A DNA stretch of 64,000 nt from Spiroplasma endosymbiont of Diplazon laetatorius (GCF_964019625.1 NZ_OZ026458.1:248001-312000); one strand, 5' to 3'; shown: positions 39,231 to 52,132, counted from the stretch's first letter. The notes: generated by a model from the letters alone, not told the origin. A program made the numbers and translations.

Positions 39231-41231
39231 ATGGCTGATAAAATTACATTGGAAAATACTCAAGAAGTAAATATCCAAAATCAAAACAAAGATATCAAAC
39301 CAGAATTCAAAACTAAAAGAAGTGGGAAATCATTCTTTGCAATAATATTCCATTACTTGAAAAGACATCCAATGATAGGTATTTTTTTGGTAGTACTTAC
39401 ATTGGCTTCTTCCGTTACTAGTGTTTTGAGTCCAAAAATTATAGAAAATATTATGAGTATATTAACTGCTCCAACAAGAATTAGTTCAGCAATTGCTGGA
39501 GAAACAAAACCTCCTGTAAATTCAGTTGAGGATATTAATAATATTCTTTGAGCAATAACTAGTGGTCCTAAAATAACTGCCCATGGAGATGGTACAGATT
39601 GAAAAAATTTTTACTACACAACTAGTTTATTTGGATTTGATCTTCAATGACAAGATTGAATCTATGTTCAATTAGGATTATTTGGTTCATTGGCAATATT
39701 TACGTTTGCATCAAACTTTATTGCTGGAATTATGGGTAAAAACATCGAAATTGAATTAAGAAATAAAACTCTTGAAAGACTTGTTAAACAAGACATGAGT
39801 TATTATTCAGATAAAAAAATTGGTGAAATTTTAACAAAAATAGTTTCAGACACTCAAATAATCGGTGATCAAGCACAACAAGTACCAGTTACAATGTTGG
39901 GTGCTGCTTTTACATTCTTTGGGGCATTAATAATGATGTTTACAATAAATATATATCTAACTGTTGTTGTAATTATAACAATGGCAATTATTGTGACTTC
40001 AATATTCTCTACATTTGGAATAGTTAAAAAAGCTGCTTTCAAAACAAGAGACTCAATTACAAATATAAATGGAGATGTTACTGATAGAATTGCTACAGTA
40101 AGATTGATTAAAGCTTCTGGAACAGAAAATTATGAAACAGAAAGATTTAAAGAAATACACAAAGATTACTTTAAAAAATCAAGTAGTTTAATTAAGTTAC
40201 AATCAACAGTTATTACAGTTTTGGTAGCTGGTGTAAGTTCAATACAAATGATTATTGTTATTGCTGCTGCTATCAAATGACACGATAACCCAGGAACATT
40301 ATCTATTGTATTAACTTCATTTATATCTTCTGTTGGAACAATGGTTGGACCAATTATGCAAGTTGCAAGATTACAAGCTGGATTAATCCAAGCCTCAACT
40401 TCTGCAGTAAGAATTAATGAAATACTTGGAGCAAAATCAAAAATTGATCCACATTATAATCCTGAAGAAGGAATACATATTGAAAATATTGACAAAGACA
40501 TCGTATTTAAAGATGTTGAGTTTAGATATCCAGAAAAACCAGAAAAAGTTATTATTCCTCAATTCTCATTTACATTCGAACATGGAAAATCATATGCGTT
40601 TGTTGGTGAAACAGGAGCTGGTAAATCTACAATAGCTAAATTATTATTAAGATTCTATGATCCTTATAAAGGACAAGTTTTAATAAATGAAAAATATGAC
40701 TTAAAAGATGTAAACTTATCAAGTTACTTAGATAAAGTAGGTTATGTTGAACAAGAACCTCAAATCTTATTTGGAGATGTTTTAGATAACATTAAATATG
40801 GTAGATTTGATGCAACTGATGAAGAAGCTATTGAAGCTGCTAAATTAGCTGAACTACATGATTTAGTTATGACTTGACCAGAAGGATATAAAACAATTCT
40901 TGGTGAACGTGGATTTATGTTATCTGGTGGTCAAAAACAAAGACTTGTTATTGCAAGAATGTTCTTAAAAGACCCACAATTATTAATCTTAGACGAAGCA
41001 ACAAGTGCTTTAGATAATATTGTTGAAAAAGAAATTCAAGCAAAATTGGATAGCTTAATGAAAGGTAGAACAACAGTTACTATCGCTCACAGATTAAGTA
41101 CTATCAAAAATGTTGATCAAATTATAGTACTTGCACCAGAAAAAGGAATAGCTCAAACTGGAACTTTCAATGAATTGAAAAACAAAGAGGGACATTTCAA
41201 AAATCTTTATGATGCAGGTCTAATGGGATAA
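39231..41231 (+). CDS. ABC exporter, fused membrane and ATPase domains (MsbA/LmrA type)
   Basis: A 666-residue half-transporter with six membrane spans (about residues 40-390) and a C-terminal ATPase: Walker [10 protein letters not shown] (~459), Q-loop, signature LSGGQKQR (~564), Walker [13 protein letters not shown] and switch His in IAHRLST. A polar loop between the first two spans (~85-140) is longer than usual. As a homodimer it probably exports lipids, peptides or drugs; the substrate is unknown. Several TGA codons are Trp. It has its own extended -10 promoter and ends in a strong terminator. Confidence 0.92.
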
Positions 41232-41260
41232 AAAAAGAACTTTATAAGTTCTTTTTTTTT
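41231..41260 (+). terminator. Terminator after ABC exporter
   Basis: A 12-bp stem (AAAAAAGAACTT/AAGTTCTTTTTT) with a short loop and T10 run. Confidence 0.85.
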
Positions 41261-41319
41261 TAAACACTTTTATGCTGAGATAATATATAATTATTATGAA
41301 AGAAAAAAAGGGTAAAAAA

Positions 41320-42987
41320 ATGAAGTTTTTAATTAAAGTTATGTCCATAGCTATGCCAATCTCTGTGGTTGGTTCAAATCCAATAATCAACGAAATGGTA
41401 GAAATCAATACAAGAATCGTTAAAGATGATTTAAGTAATTTTGATAACAATTCTTATTCTATACATGGTATAGAATATCATAAGGGTTGAGAAGAAGATA
41501 TTTTCTTACAAATATCTGATTCATTTTCACAAAAAAATCAACATAATGAGGAACAATTATTTATTAATTTACACAATTATGGTAAAGAGTGATTTATTAT
41601 AAGAGGTAATAATTTTTCTGTTCCAAAAGTTGGTAAATATAATAGATACAAAATAAATATTCAAGCAAATGAAAAAAATCCTTTTTATAAAGGTGCAACA
41701 ACTTTTGAATTAAAGATATGAAATGATGGTGAAAAATTAGATATATTTGAAGAATATGATGACTTTATAAATAACCAGTATTTTAAAGAAAATTTTTCTT
41801 TAAGTAATTCACCTGAAAAAGAAATTAACAACATATTTATTGAAGAATTGGTTAAGTTCATTAATAGAAGTTCTTTTGTAGGTAATGGATATGATGCTGA
41901 ATTATTAAAAGATGCATGAGAAAATGGAGAATTAATAATAAAAAACAGCTTAGTAACTGATAATGATTTTTATTCAATTTATGAATTTGAACTTTATTCT
42001 ATAGAAAGTAAGTGATCAAAATTATTGGTTTCTGGTAAAAAACTTGAGTTTGAAAATGTAAAATTAGTAAAAAGACAAAAAACATCATTTTCACATTTAC
42101 AAGATGTTTTAAATGATAAAAAAATGGAAAACTTTGAAATAAATAATGATAACTATAATGATGATTACATAATCGATAAAAATATAGATATTATTGATGA
42201 TTATTTCAATAAAAATCCAAATAATACAATTTATAAGGATGTTGGTAATTTTTTATCTACATATAGAAGTCAATATGATATTTCTGTAAGTGAAGAAAAA
42301 GAAATTAAAGATAAAAACTACACAAGTACAAAAAATTATTATTTTGTCAAAAGAACATATGAGTTTATACCAAATAAAAATAATAATATTTTTATAAATA
42401 ATTCCGTTTTATCTATAGATTTCGTTTATAAAATAGATTATAAAGATGAAGTTTATAATTTTAATTCTCTTGAACAAAAACACACCATGACTGCAAAATC
42501 AAGTAAAATTGTTAAATATAAAATGACTAGTAAAGTTATGAATATAGATTTTAAAAACATAAAGGAAGTTGATAACTTTGAACAACTAATTTATAGATAT
42601 TCAGAAGTAAAGTTTGACTTTAAAAGTTCTTATAAAGTTCAAAACAAAAAGATTACTGAGTGTAATTTTATTTATGATGGATTTAAAAATACTTCAACTA
42701 AAGGTCACAAAGCAAAATGCAAAGAAGCAAAACAAAATGAATCTTTAAAATTAACTGATTTAAAAGATTCAACCGAAAAAAAACCATACAATTTAAATTT
42801 ACTACATAAAAACGAAGCTTGATATATTGCAGACTGAAACACTAATTCCTCAACTAAAGCTAAAATTTGATATGAAGGTACTAAAATTTTCTACATAATT
42901 GAATCAAACATTTATTTATATAAAAGTGGTAGTGAAATGCAAACTGATTTTGATTTTAAATTAAAATCTTTAACATTAAAAAAATAA
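41320..42987 (+). CDS. Large secreted protein of unknown function
   Basis: Function not recognised. It has 555 residues beginning with a signal-like segment (KFLIKVMSIAMPISVVGSNP) without a lipobox Cys, so probably secreted or membrane-tethered by an uncleaved signal. The rest is hydrophilic, Asn/Lys/Asp-rich and beta-patterned, with at least two cysteines (ECNF, AKCKEA). The ATG at 41320 with AGGGT is preferred; an in-frame ATG at 41296 sits right behind a -10 box. It ends immediately before a large permease-like gene (TAAATG), so both are one operon and this protein may work with that transporter. Confidence 0.7.
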
Positions 42988-44820
42988 ATGATACTATACA
43001 AATTAACATTTAAAGAATACTTTACAAATATAAAAAATAATATTATGAACCTAATCTTTTTGCTATTAATGGTTTTTTTGAGTATTATTTTATCTATTTT
43101 GGAAAATAACAATAATTATGGAGAAAATCTGTTTGCTATTTATCAAATAATTACATTTTCAATGGTTTTATTATTTAATATTATAATTCTGATTAACTAT
43201 TTATACACAGAGCTTATTTATAAAACAAAAAACAATATTATAAATCAAGAAGTGAGACACAAAATAAAAGTAGTAAAAATTTATACAAGAAAATTGAGTT
43301 TAGCTTTTGTGATACTTTTAATAGTTAACTTAAATTACTTGCTTGCAGAAATAATCATTTGATCTTTGACTGCGCCTTTTTATAGTTTTTATGCTCAAAT
43401 TATAATCTTCAAGTATATATCTATTATGTTTTTGGACATATTAATAATAAGCTTTTTGTCTTCTTTATTTATTCTTGGTCAAGAAATAGTAGCTATTATA
43501 TTTTGTCTTTTAATTTTTATGAGTTTTTCTTTCAAAAGTATTGCGTCGAATCCGTCGTTCAATTCTGAAATAAAAAATGTTAATTTTCAAAAACAATATG
43601 AAAATAAAAAAATAAAAAATTATGATATAGCTTATTCAAATTATAATGTAAGTAAACTTTTAGAATGATCAATAAAAATATATGAATTGAAAGAAAATAA
43701 TCGTATATTTTCTTCAATGATTGAAAAACCAAAAGAATTTATCGAACTCTTTGATGAAGATTTTGTTTTAGTTTCTTCAAATGGGGATAGATTAGATAAA
43801 TATAGTGATAACTATGTTAATATCTTTTGATACTTTTTATTAGATTCTAATATATCAACAAATGTGGTAGATTCTTGAAAATGAAATACGTTTGATGAAT
43901 TTAAAATTCAATTAAGAGATATGAATGATATAGATTTAAATAATCCATATAAATGAATGCTGGATTTACAATTTTTAATAAATAACTTATCTTCATATGA
44001 ACCGATAGAAGATGATTCATACATTGAAGATCTTGGTTTAAAAACAGGCCCTAAAGGTTACGATGTAAGAAAAATTTATAAATTAATGATAAAAAATTTA
44101 AATATTTTATCTAATCAAAAATATGGATCTTCTTCTTTAGAAGATATAGCAGAGATTAGACAAATAATAATGCTTTCTTATGAATTATTTTTAGATGAAT
44201 TTACTAATAATAAAAATATTCATGGAATAAATTGGGGTTATAGAACATTTTCAGGGCTAGATGAACCAAATAATGCTATAAACGGTTATAAGTGAGGTGC
44301 TGAAAGAGAAATATATTCAAACAAAACCTCTATATCATATGGTAATAACGAAATATATTCTGGAATTATGCAAATGATAGCGCTATCAAAAAATATTCCA
44401 AATATGAATGAATTTTATGAATGATCAGAATACAATATTTTTTCAAATGAAATTTCAAATAGATATATTAAATCAACTAGGTTAAATTATTACTTTAATC
44501 CATACGCATCTATAAACTACATATCCAACTTTGGATTTTATACAAACCCAACTAGTGAAAATATAAACAATAGAAGTAAAGGCGATAAAATAATGGGAAA
44601 AGGTTTTCTGGCCAATAATTATATTTATTTCGACTATAAAAATAAAAACAACGCTAGTGTTTTTGATTTGGAAAGAAATGATTGAGAAGATGGAACTTTA
44701 AAGGTTGTAAAAAAAGTACAAATAATTAGTCCTTGATTAATTTATTTTGAATGAATTTTAATTGATACAATTGCTTTATTTTTATCTTATCGATTTTTCA
44801 AAAAGAAAACAATTATATAA
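42988..44820 (+). CDS. Permease-like membrane protein with very large soluble domain (A)
   Basis: A 610-residue protein. Four or five membrane segments lie in the first ~185 residues, a large hydrophilic domain at ~190-580 and one final span (~583-603). ABC-2-type permeases usually lack a ~390-residue insert of this kind. It is paralogous to the next gene: both start with a YxLK/TFKEYF-type helix, and near the end of the soluble domain share an NYY-x-NP-x-A pattern (LNYYFNPYAS against INYYLNPLAG). About ten TGA codons are Trp. It has no gap to the secreted-protein gene and is 12 bp before its paralog. Function unknown; export or adhesion is conjecture. Confidence 0.7.
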
Positions 44821-44832
44821 GGAGGACAAAAA

Positions 44833-46548
44833 ATGAGAATATATTTATACAGTTTAAAAGATATTTTTTTAAAAAAAAGCTCTATTTTATGCTCGCTTAT
44901 TTTTCTATTTATATCAATATTTTTTTCAATCATTGATATTTATTTAGATATAGATAGGTATTCGACCACTCAAATAATAGTTATGATGACCGGTTCTGGT
45001 GCTGGATTTTTAAGTGTTTGAGTTTTTCTTGTACTACACTTTTATGAAGAATTCTACAAAAAAAGTGAAAATGGAACTTTAAATTTAGAAATTAGACTTA
45101 AAATTAATGCATTTAACATTTTTGCAAGAAGAATCATAACTTCTATGATTTGAATGATTTCTTTATATTTAATAACTATGACTTTTGAAGTTATTATAAG
45201 ATCTTCACTCACTTTTAACTTTTGGTATTATTATTCGACTATAATTTCAAAGTACTTGACGGGATTGATGATTAATTTTGTCATTATATGCTTATTAACT
45301 GTATGTTTTTCTTGGAGAAAAATAGTTTTAGCGATTATTTCTTCTTTTATTTTGTCTGTTTTATATTTGGCAGGAGATTTCGTTGCAAACCCCCTTACTT
45401 TGAAAAAAATAGATAATAATGACGATGACTGAACTGATTTTGGAAATTTTGCCTATAACGAACTTAAACTTAACTATAGAATCACCATTTCAGAAATGGC
45501 ATTGAAATTAAAAGAAACTAACAATACTTTTAGAGATATGTGTGATAATCCAGAAAAATTAATTGAACTATACAACTCCATTAACATTAATTATGGAGGA
45601 GTAGAAACAATAGTTGATTGAAAGAAAGATGAAAATGAAAACACAAATATGAGTAAGTTATTCTTCTATATTTGAAAATCAGGTTACAGTATTAATTTAG
45701 AAGATATAGATAAGATTTATTATATTAAAGCATCTATTGTTAAAGATAAAAAAATCACAAAAAACCCATTCAATTGAATGGAAGACTCAAAAAAACACTT
45801 ATATAGTAAATACAATAGATTTGATAATATTATAGAAGCTTATAATTTTATGTTTAAAGAAATTGATGGAATGAAAAAAAGTGATGGAAGTCAATATACC
45901 AAAAAAGAAATAAAAGAAATAAAAGAAATTATTAATTTAGCAACTTATTCATTTAATTTTGGTTCGATACTTAAAAACAACTTTATCTACTCTCAATATG
46001 AGAATTTAATTACTATCTCAGAATCTGATAGATTATATGCTTATAAAGATGGTGAACAATTAAGTATGGATTATTTTTTAGGTGAATTATTTAATCAAGT
46101 CATGGACTGTGTTATGTCTACAAGAATTTTCTCGTTTTCAGAATTAGTACCTAATGCTGAATTTACAATTTATTCTGACAAAATTAGATCTGAATACTCT
46201 AGATTAATGAAAATAAATTATTATTTAAATCCTCTTGCAGGTATTTTATATTTGAAAAATTACGGGGTTTCAAGTAAAGATGGATACTCATTTTCTGATA
46301 ATTTTTCTGGTATGGGGAGCACTTCCTTATCTTATGGTGGAAGAACTAAAGTAGTGCGAATTAAAAATAAAAATATATTAACTGACTCTGATTTTGATAT
46401 AAATCAAAATGACTTTTATGATAATGTATCTTTTGAAATAGAAGATGTTTTAATTAACAAATGAATAATTTTTATAGAACAGTTGTTGTGAACGGCGTTA
46501 ATATTTTATATAACATCAATAACTTGAAAAAGAAAATTAATAGTATAG
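44833..46548 (+). CDS. Permease-like membrane protein with very large soluble domain (B)
   Basis: A 571-residue paralog of the preceding gene with the same layout: about five spans in residues 1-190, a soluble domain (~195-545) and a terminal span. TGA=Trp codons occur throughout; two near the end (46486, 46525) mean the protein runs to TAG 46548, past an apparent stop at 46464. AGGAGG precedes the ATG. It ends 11 bp before an ABC ATPase, so A, B and that ATPase plausibly form one heterodimeric ABC system whose extracellular or cytoplasmic domain is unusually large. The sidedness of that domain is not determined. Confidence 0.7.
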
Positions 46549-46559
46549 GAGAAAGAAAT

Positions 46560-47300
46560 ATGAATTTTAATGTATCTAATGTAACTAAAAAATTTAAAGA
46601 GAACGGAATTGAAAATATAAATGTAAATTTCGAATCTAGTGACATTGTTGGTTTTGTTGGCCCTAACGGAGCTGGTAAAACAACTACAATGAAGTCTATA
46701 TTTGGTGAATATAAATTAGATTCTGGTCAAATAACTTATGGGGGTAAGAAATTTTCTGATTGTGATCCTTCAAAAGTAATATTCTTAACAGATCAAACAC
46801 AGCTACCACAATTTTATAAAGTTAAAGATTACATATTGTGAACAGGAGCTTTATACAAACTCTCAAAGGAACAAATTCTAGAAAGAAGCGACTTTCTATT
46901 AAACTCTTTTAATTTAAGTGAAATAAAAAATAAGAAAATTAAAGAATTATCTTTAGGTATGCAAAAAAAATTAAGCATAGTTTTAGCTTTAATGGCTAAA
47001 CCTGAAATAATATTTATGGATGAACCTACAGCAAATCTTGATGTTGATGCAAGACAAGAAATTTTAGAGATAATAAGAAATCTAAATGAAAAAGGGGTTG
47101 GATTTTTTATTACTACTCACATAATTGATGAACTAGAAGAAATTATAAATAAACTAGTCATTATTCAAGACGGAAGAATTTTATATAACGACTCTTATGA
47201 TAAAAAAAATAATAAAATATTAGAAATTTATAAGAAAACTACAGTAAAAGAGATAAAACCTATAAATACAAATCTTGAAGATTTGTTCAAAATGAAGTAA
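46560..47300 (+). CDS. ABC transporter ATP-binding protein of the large-domain permease system
   Basis: A 246-residue ATPase: Walker A GPNGAGKTT (34-42), Walker B IIFMDEPTANLD and switch His in TTHIIDE. The signature is LSLGMQKK rather than LSGGQ, a variant also seen in some ABC-2 exporters. One TGA is Trp. AGGAGA precedes the ATG, 11 bp after permease-like protein B. Expected to power the paired large-domain membrane proteins upstream. Confidence 0.9.
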
Positions 47301-47336
47301 AACCTAAAATATTTTTAGGTTTTTTTTTTTTTTTTT
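47301..47336 (+). terminator. Terminator with 17-base T-run
   Basis: A 9-bp stem AACCTAAAA/TTTTAGGTT (47301-47309, 47313-47321) is followed by an uninterrupted T homopolymer of 17 in all. Confidence 0.85.
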
Positions 47337-47352
47337 ATTTAATTTTGTATCA

Positions 47353-47358
47353 TATAAT
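47353..47358 (+). promoter_or_regulatory. -10 box of the ABC fusion gene
   Basis: TATAAT, 43 bases before the ATG at 47402, with AGAAAGAG as ribosome site. Confidence 0.5.
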
Positions 47359-47401
47359 ATCAATCATGGTACTTCTTTGTATCTAGAAAGAGAAAAAAAT
47401 A

Positions 47402-48991
47402 ATGACAAATAACAGTAAAGAAAATCTGATTAATGAAAAGCAGCCATTAATTCAATTACAAAATATAACAAAAACTTATAAAAATAAAAAAGCTTTAGAT
47501 GACGTTAGCTTGATTATTAATCAAGGGGACAGAATTGGTGTAATTGGTCCAAATGGTGGAGGTAAGTCGACTTTAATTGAAATACTTGGTGGAATAAGAA
47601 AGCCAACTAGTGGAAAAGTAATTAGACAAGAAAATATGACTATTGGATTACAATTTCAAGAATCAAAATATCCAATTGGTATAACTGTTTTAGATATGAT
47701 CAAATACTACTTGGAGACATTTAATATTCCTATGACAGAAAAAGAACTAACTGATATTTTAAGAAAATTTCAAATTGATAATTTTAAAAATAAATTCTTA
47801 GAAGGTTTAAGTGGAGGACAACAACAAAGAGTGAATATTCTTTTAAGTTTAATTCATAATCCTGACTTAGTTATCTTTGATGAAATTTCAACAGGACTTG
47901 ATATTGAAGTTAGAAGTGAAATATTTGATGCGATAAAAGAAAATGTAGTAAATAAAAATAAATCTATGATTTTAGTAACTCACATGATGAGCGAAATAGA
48001 AGAATTATGTGATAAATATATTTATATCCATAATGGAAAAATAAAAGAGCAAGGATTGGTTAAGGAACTTGTCACAGAATATGGATCAGTTCATAACTTT
48101 ACTTGAAAGAAATTTAAAGAAGAAAAGGCTGTTGATTTGCAAAAAGAATTCAAACAAACTGATAGTGAAAATAAAAATAAACTAGATAAAATAATCAATA
48201 ATGAAAAAAATAAAGGTAAAAACATTCCTTTAATAAAACTTTTACTTAAATATTATTACAAAGGTTTTGCAGTTCCGTTTTTCTTGTTTTTCTTTCCTTT
48301 AATACTTTTATTTTTAGAAGGTTTTGTATTTAAAACTATGCCTGATGAAAATGGAGTAGTTGGGGGATTACTACATAATTTAATTGGTTCTTTAGCTATG
48401 ATGCAAATTATTTCTGTAGGTATTTTTATAATTCCTCAAACAATATTAGAATTTAAAAATAGTGTTCTTATGAAACGAATTGGAGCTACAAATATTAGAC
48501 CGATTTTCTTTATATTGACAGTAGTTGCTATGGGAATATTTTTCATGATAATTGGCTTTCTTTGAACGCTTCTTTGAGCTGGAATTATGTTTGGTGGTAG
48601 TTTGGGTTGAGCCAATGTTTCTCTGCCTGTTCAGATTGGTGAATCTTTACCATTTTTACTATTAACATTAGTTCAATCAATATCTTTAGGTATGCTTTTA
48701 GCAGCACTCTTTAAATCAACTACAGCTTATATAGCTGTTTCAAATGTTTTATATATGCCAATAGCGTTTTTGGGAGGTTCATTCTTACCAATTGATTTAA
48801 TTATGAACAGTTCAGTACTTAAATATGCTACCTATATAAATATATTTAAATATTGTATGGATCCATTTATAAATGCATGAGCAGGAAGATTTGTATTTGA
48901 CTTAACAACCGGAATATACTTAGGTGTATCAATTGTTATGGTAAGTGCATTTACAACTACAGCTGCATTTAAATTAAAATGAGAATCTTAA
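47402..48991 (+). CDS. ABC ATPase fused to an ABC-2-type permease
   Basis: A 529-residue single-chain transporter. The N-terminal ATPase has Walker A GPNGGGKST (49-57), signature LSGGQQQR, Walker B LVIFDE and switch His in VTHMMSE. A charged linker (~236-280) leads to a C-terminal membrane domain with about six spans and the ABC-2 pattern around SLGMLLAALFKSTTAY and PIAFLGGSFLPID. In most bacteria these are two proteins (NatA/NatB or drug exporters). Six TGA codons are Trp and the fusion frame contains no stop. Substrate unknown. Confidence 0.88.
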
Positions 48992-48997
48992 TAGTTT

Positions 48998-49037
48998 AAA
49001 AATTGCTCAATTGTATTGTGCAATTTTTCTTTTCTTT
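48998..49037 (+). terminator. Terminator after ABC fusion gene
   Basis: A 9-bp stem AAAAATTGC/GCAATTTTT (48998-49006, 49020-49028) with a T-rich tail. Confidence 0.78.
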
Positions 49038-49041
49038 TTTT

Positions 49042-49050
49042 TGTTATAAT
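49042..49050 (+). promoter_or_regulatory. Extended -10 immediately before trmFO
   Basis: TGTTATAAT ends 6 bases before the trmFO ATG, so the predicted transcript starts at the start codon. Confidence 0.6.
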
Positions 49051-49056
49051 TAAGCA

Positions 49057-50373
49057 ATGGAAAAACTAGTTAATATAATTGGTGCAGGATTAGCAGGTTG
49101 CGAAGCTGCTTACCAATTATCAAAAAGAAATATAAAAGTAAAATTGTATGAAAAGAAAACAATCGAAAGGAACCCTGTTCAAAAATTAGATTATTTTGCA
49201 GAATTGGTATGTTCAAATACTTTAAGATCTACTGATTTAAAAAATGCAGTAGGTACTTTAAAAGAAGAAATGAGGATGTTTGATTCTTTAATAATTAAAG
49301 CAGCTGAATATGCTCAAATTCCAGCTGGAGGAAGTTTAGCGGTCGATAGGGATGAATTTTCAAAATACATCACAGATACAATGAAAAATGATCCTAACAT
49401 CGAAGTTATTGAACAAGAGTTTGAAAAAATCGATGAAAATCAAATTACTCTAATAGCTTCAGGGCCCTTAACTACTGAAAAACTACAACAAGAAATTGCT
49501 TCTCTAATTGGAGAAGATTACTTTTACTTTTTTGATGCAGTAGCACCAATAATAACAAAAGATTCAATTAATATGGATATTGCTTTTAGAAAAAATAGAT
49601 ATGAAAAAGGTGAAACACAAGACTATATAAACTGTCCAATGAACAGAGAACAATATGAGTTATTTTATAATGAACTAGTAAATGCTCAATTAGCTCCAAT
49701 GCATTTAGAATCTGAAAAAAACTTAAAATACTTTGAAGGTTGTATGCCTGTTGAAGTTATGGCAAAAAGAGGTTTTGATACACTAACATTTGGACCATTA
49801 AAACCAGCTGGTTTAAGAAATTTAGATGGAACTAATAATTTTGCTGTTGTTCAATTAAGACAAGATAATGCAGCAGATGATTTATATAATTTTGTTGGTT
49901 TTCAAACAAACTTAACTTGACCTGAACAAAAACGTGTATTCAGATTAATACCAGGTCTTGAAAAGGCTAATTTTGTAAGATATGGAGTTATGCATCAAAA
50001 TAACTTTATTAATTCACCAACTGTTTTAAATGAATTCAACCAATTAAAATCAAATAATAATATATTCTTTGCAGGACAAATAACAGGAGTAGAAGGTTAT
50101 GTTGAATCAACTTCTTCAGGTATTATTGCTGCAATCAACATTGCAAGAATGATAAATGGAAGTGAATTAAAAAAATTCCCAAAAGACACAGTTATGGGTG
50201 GACTTCAAAACTATATTATTTCAACTAATCCTAAAAACTTTCAACCAATGAAAGCTAATTGAAGTATTGTTGAAAATTTAGAAATTAAGTCTAAAATAAA
50301 AAAGGAAGAAAAAAAAGAACTTTATTCAAACAGATCTTTAAATTCTATGAAAGATTTTATTAAAACTTTGTAA
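49057..50373 (+). CDS. trmFO: Folate-dependent tRNA (uracil-54) methyltransferase TrmFO
   Basis: Makes ribothymidine at position 54 of tRNA using methylenetetrahydrofolate and FAD. It has 438 residues. The N-terminal FAD motif is GAGLAG (9-14); family stretches [38 protein letters not shown] and [13 protein letters not shown] are present. Two TGA codons are Trp. No ribosome site precedes the ATG, and the -10 box lies 6 bases away, so the mRNA looks leaderless. Confidence 0.96.
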
Positions 50374-50392
50374 TAATAAATGAAAGGCAAAC

Positions 50393-51991
50393 ATGAGAGA
50401 AATTGATAAACAGAGTATTTTTTGATTTGGATTACATAATTTAGCTCAAGAAAATGCTCAATTAAAATACTATATAACTACTCAAAAAGAACTTATTTAC
50501 AACTTATATCCAGTAGTTTATTTAGGGGTAATACAATATTCTCTTTACAGAGGTATAGTGTTGGATGAAATACCTCTAGAAGAAAGCAATTCATATACAG
50601 ACTATATTTTAGAAAGATATGAAGAAATATATAAGATAAGATATAGATTTGTAAAAGAAAAACCTAAAAAAGCAAATCTAAAAGACGAAGAAACTTATGA
50701 GTTATGCGAAGAGATAATATCAAACTTACTTATTACTTACATAAACGAATATTGTTTTAGAACTTATGATATGTGAAAAAACTTAGCACAAGCTTATATA
50801 AGAGAATGCGTTATAAATTACGAATATGATATAAATCATGAATCAGATGATGGAAAAATAAAAACTTCAATGTTATATCCTTTCTTTTTTACACTAAGTT
50901 TAATAGTTGTACAAGAAAAACAAGGTTTATATCAAAGAATTGAGAAATGTTATCAAAAAGATGTTTTATTAAGAAAATTTAATTCTGGAAGAGAATGAAG
51001 AGAAAAAGAATTAGATTATTTAAATGAAACATATGAACTTATAAAAAATGATGAAGAGTGATTGCTTTTCTTAAGTAACTTTTCATCTTCTAAATGAGAT
51101 AACTTTGATCTAAAAGAAAGATTTAAGGCTTTATTCCAATTAACTAAGTTAACTACTATTCTTATGAAAGATGAAATTAGTGCTGTGACAATGTTAGATG
51201 ATGGTGAAGAACTTTTTGATCAAGTTAAAAATTACTTACTATTATTTATTAGTGAAGACAAAATTCTAAATGATAAAAATGAACTTAAAAAAGACTATAA
51301 AAAATCTAATATAAAAATTCTTTCACCATTTGCAAACCAAAATATTAATATAGAGGTTTTAGCACCTTACATTGAATCAAAAGGAGAAAGATTTACAGAA
51401 TTTAATAAAGATACTTTAATAAGAACTTCAGAAGTTATTTATACGGTTTTAGCAAAATTGAGATTAATTCTTTTAATTCATGAATATTTACCAAACTTGA
51501 TTGATTCAAGAATAAATCCAAAGAAAAAATTGTTTGTTGATGTTCTTAATTTATTTGAAGAAGTTAAAGAAGGTAAGTTCAAAAGAAAACTTGACGTTGA
51601 AAACCTATTAGAAGCTGACTTTTTAATATCTGAAGAAGATATTAATGAAATATTGGAAATAGATTATACAAATATTGAAGATTTTTATAATAAAAATTGT
51701 TTCTACAAAATGGGTAGAATTATGAGTTTGATGCTAGGTATTGAAAATACAACTGCTTCAAAAATGAACTATGATCTTTTTGAATTATTTAGAAATATTA
51801 TCATCTTAATGGGACCTCACCCATTAGATCACACAGTTCAAACCAATGAAAATATAGAAAAGCTTTATGAAAGCTTTAAACTAATGTGTTTTGATTATGA
51901 AAAAATGTTAAAAAATAACTTTGAAAAGTCTTTAGAGTATATTTCTAATTTAGAATTACCTTTAAAGTTATTAAGATGAAAAAAAGACTAA
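50393..51991 (+). CDS. Large unknown cytoplasmic protein, helix-rich
   Basis: Function not recognised. It has 532 residues, hydrophilic, without membrane segments or signal peptide, rich in charged helical stretches, and with Tyr/Asp/Glu bias. Local motifs are not diagnostic. Seven or so in-frame TGA codons are Trp. The start at ATG 50393 is 20 bp after trmFO (upstream AAAGG), so the two may be cotranscribed. It ends 51 bp before tRNA-Arg. Confidence 0.65.
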
Positions 51992-52042
51992 ATTTAATAG
52001 TAATCTATAAAAAAATTTGCTATTATTATTTTGTCTTATTTT

Positions 52043-52119
52043 GCCCACGTAGCTCAGTAGGATAGAGCATGCGCCTTCTAAGCGTAGGGTCAGAAGTTCG
52101 AATCTTCTCGTGGGCGCCA
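52043..52119 (+). tRNA. trnR-UCU: tRNA-Arg (anticodon UCU)
   Basis: The cloverleaf folds fully: acceptor GCCCACG/CGTGGGC, D arm GCTC...GAGC, anticodon loop CTTCTAA with UCU reading AGA/AGG, TpsiC arm AGAAG-TTCGAAT-CTTCT. CCA is encoded. AGA is the dominant Arg codon in this genome. Confidence 0.97.
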
Positions 52120-52132
52120 TTAAGAAATTAGG

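Noticed and set aside
47320-47338. 17-base T homopolymer as a possible phase-variation tract
   Set aside because: It is the tail of a terminator, between genes, so slippage would not switch a reading frame.
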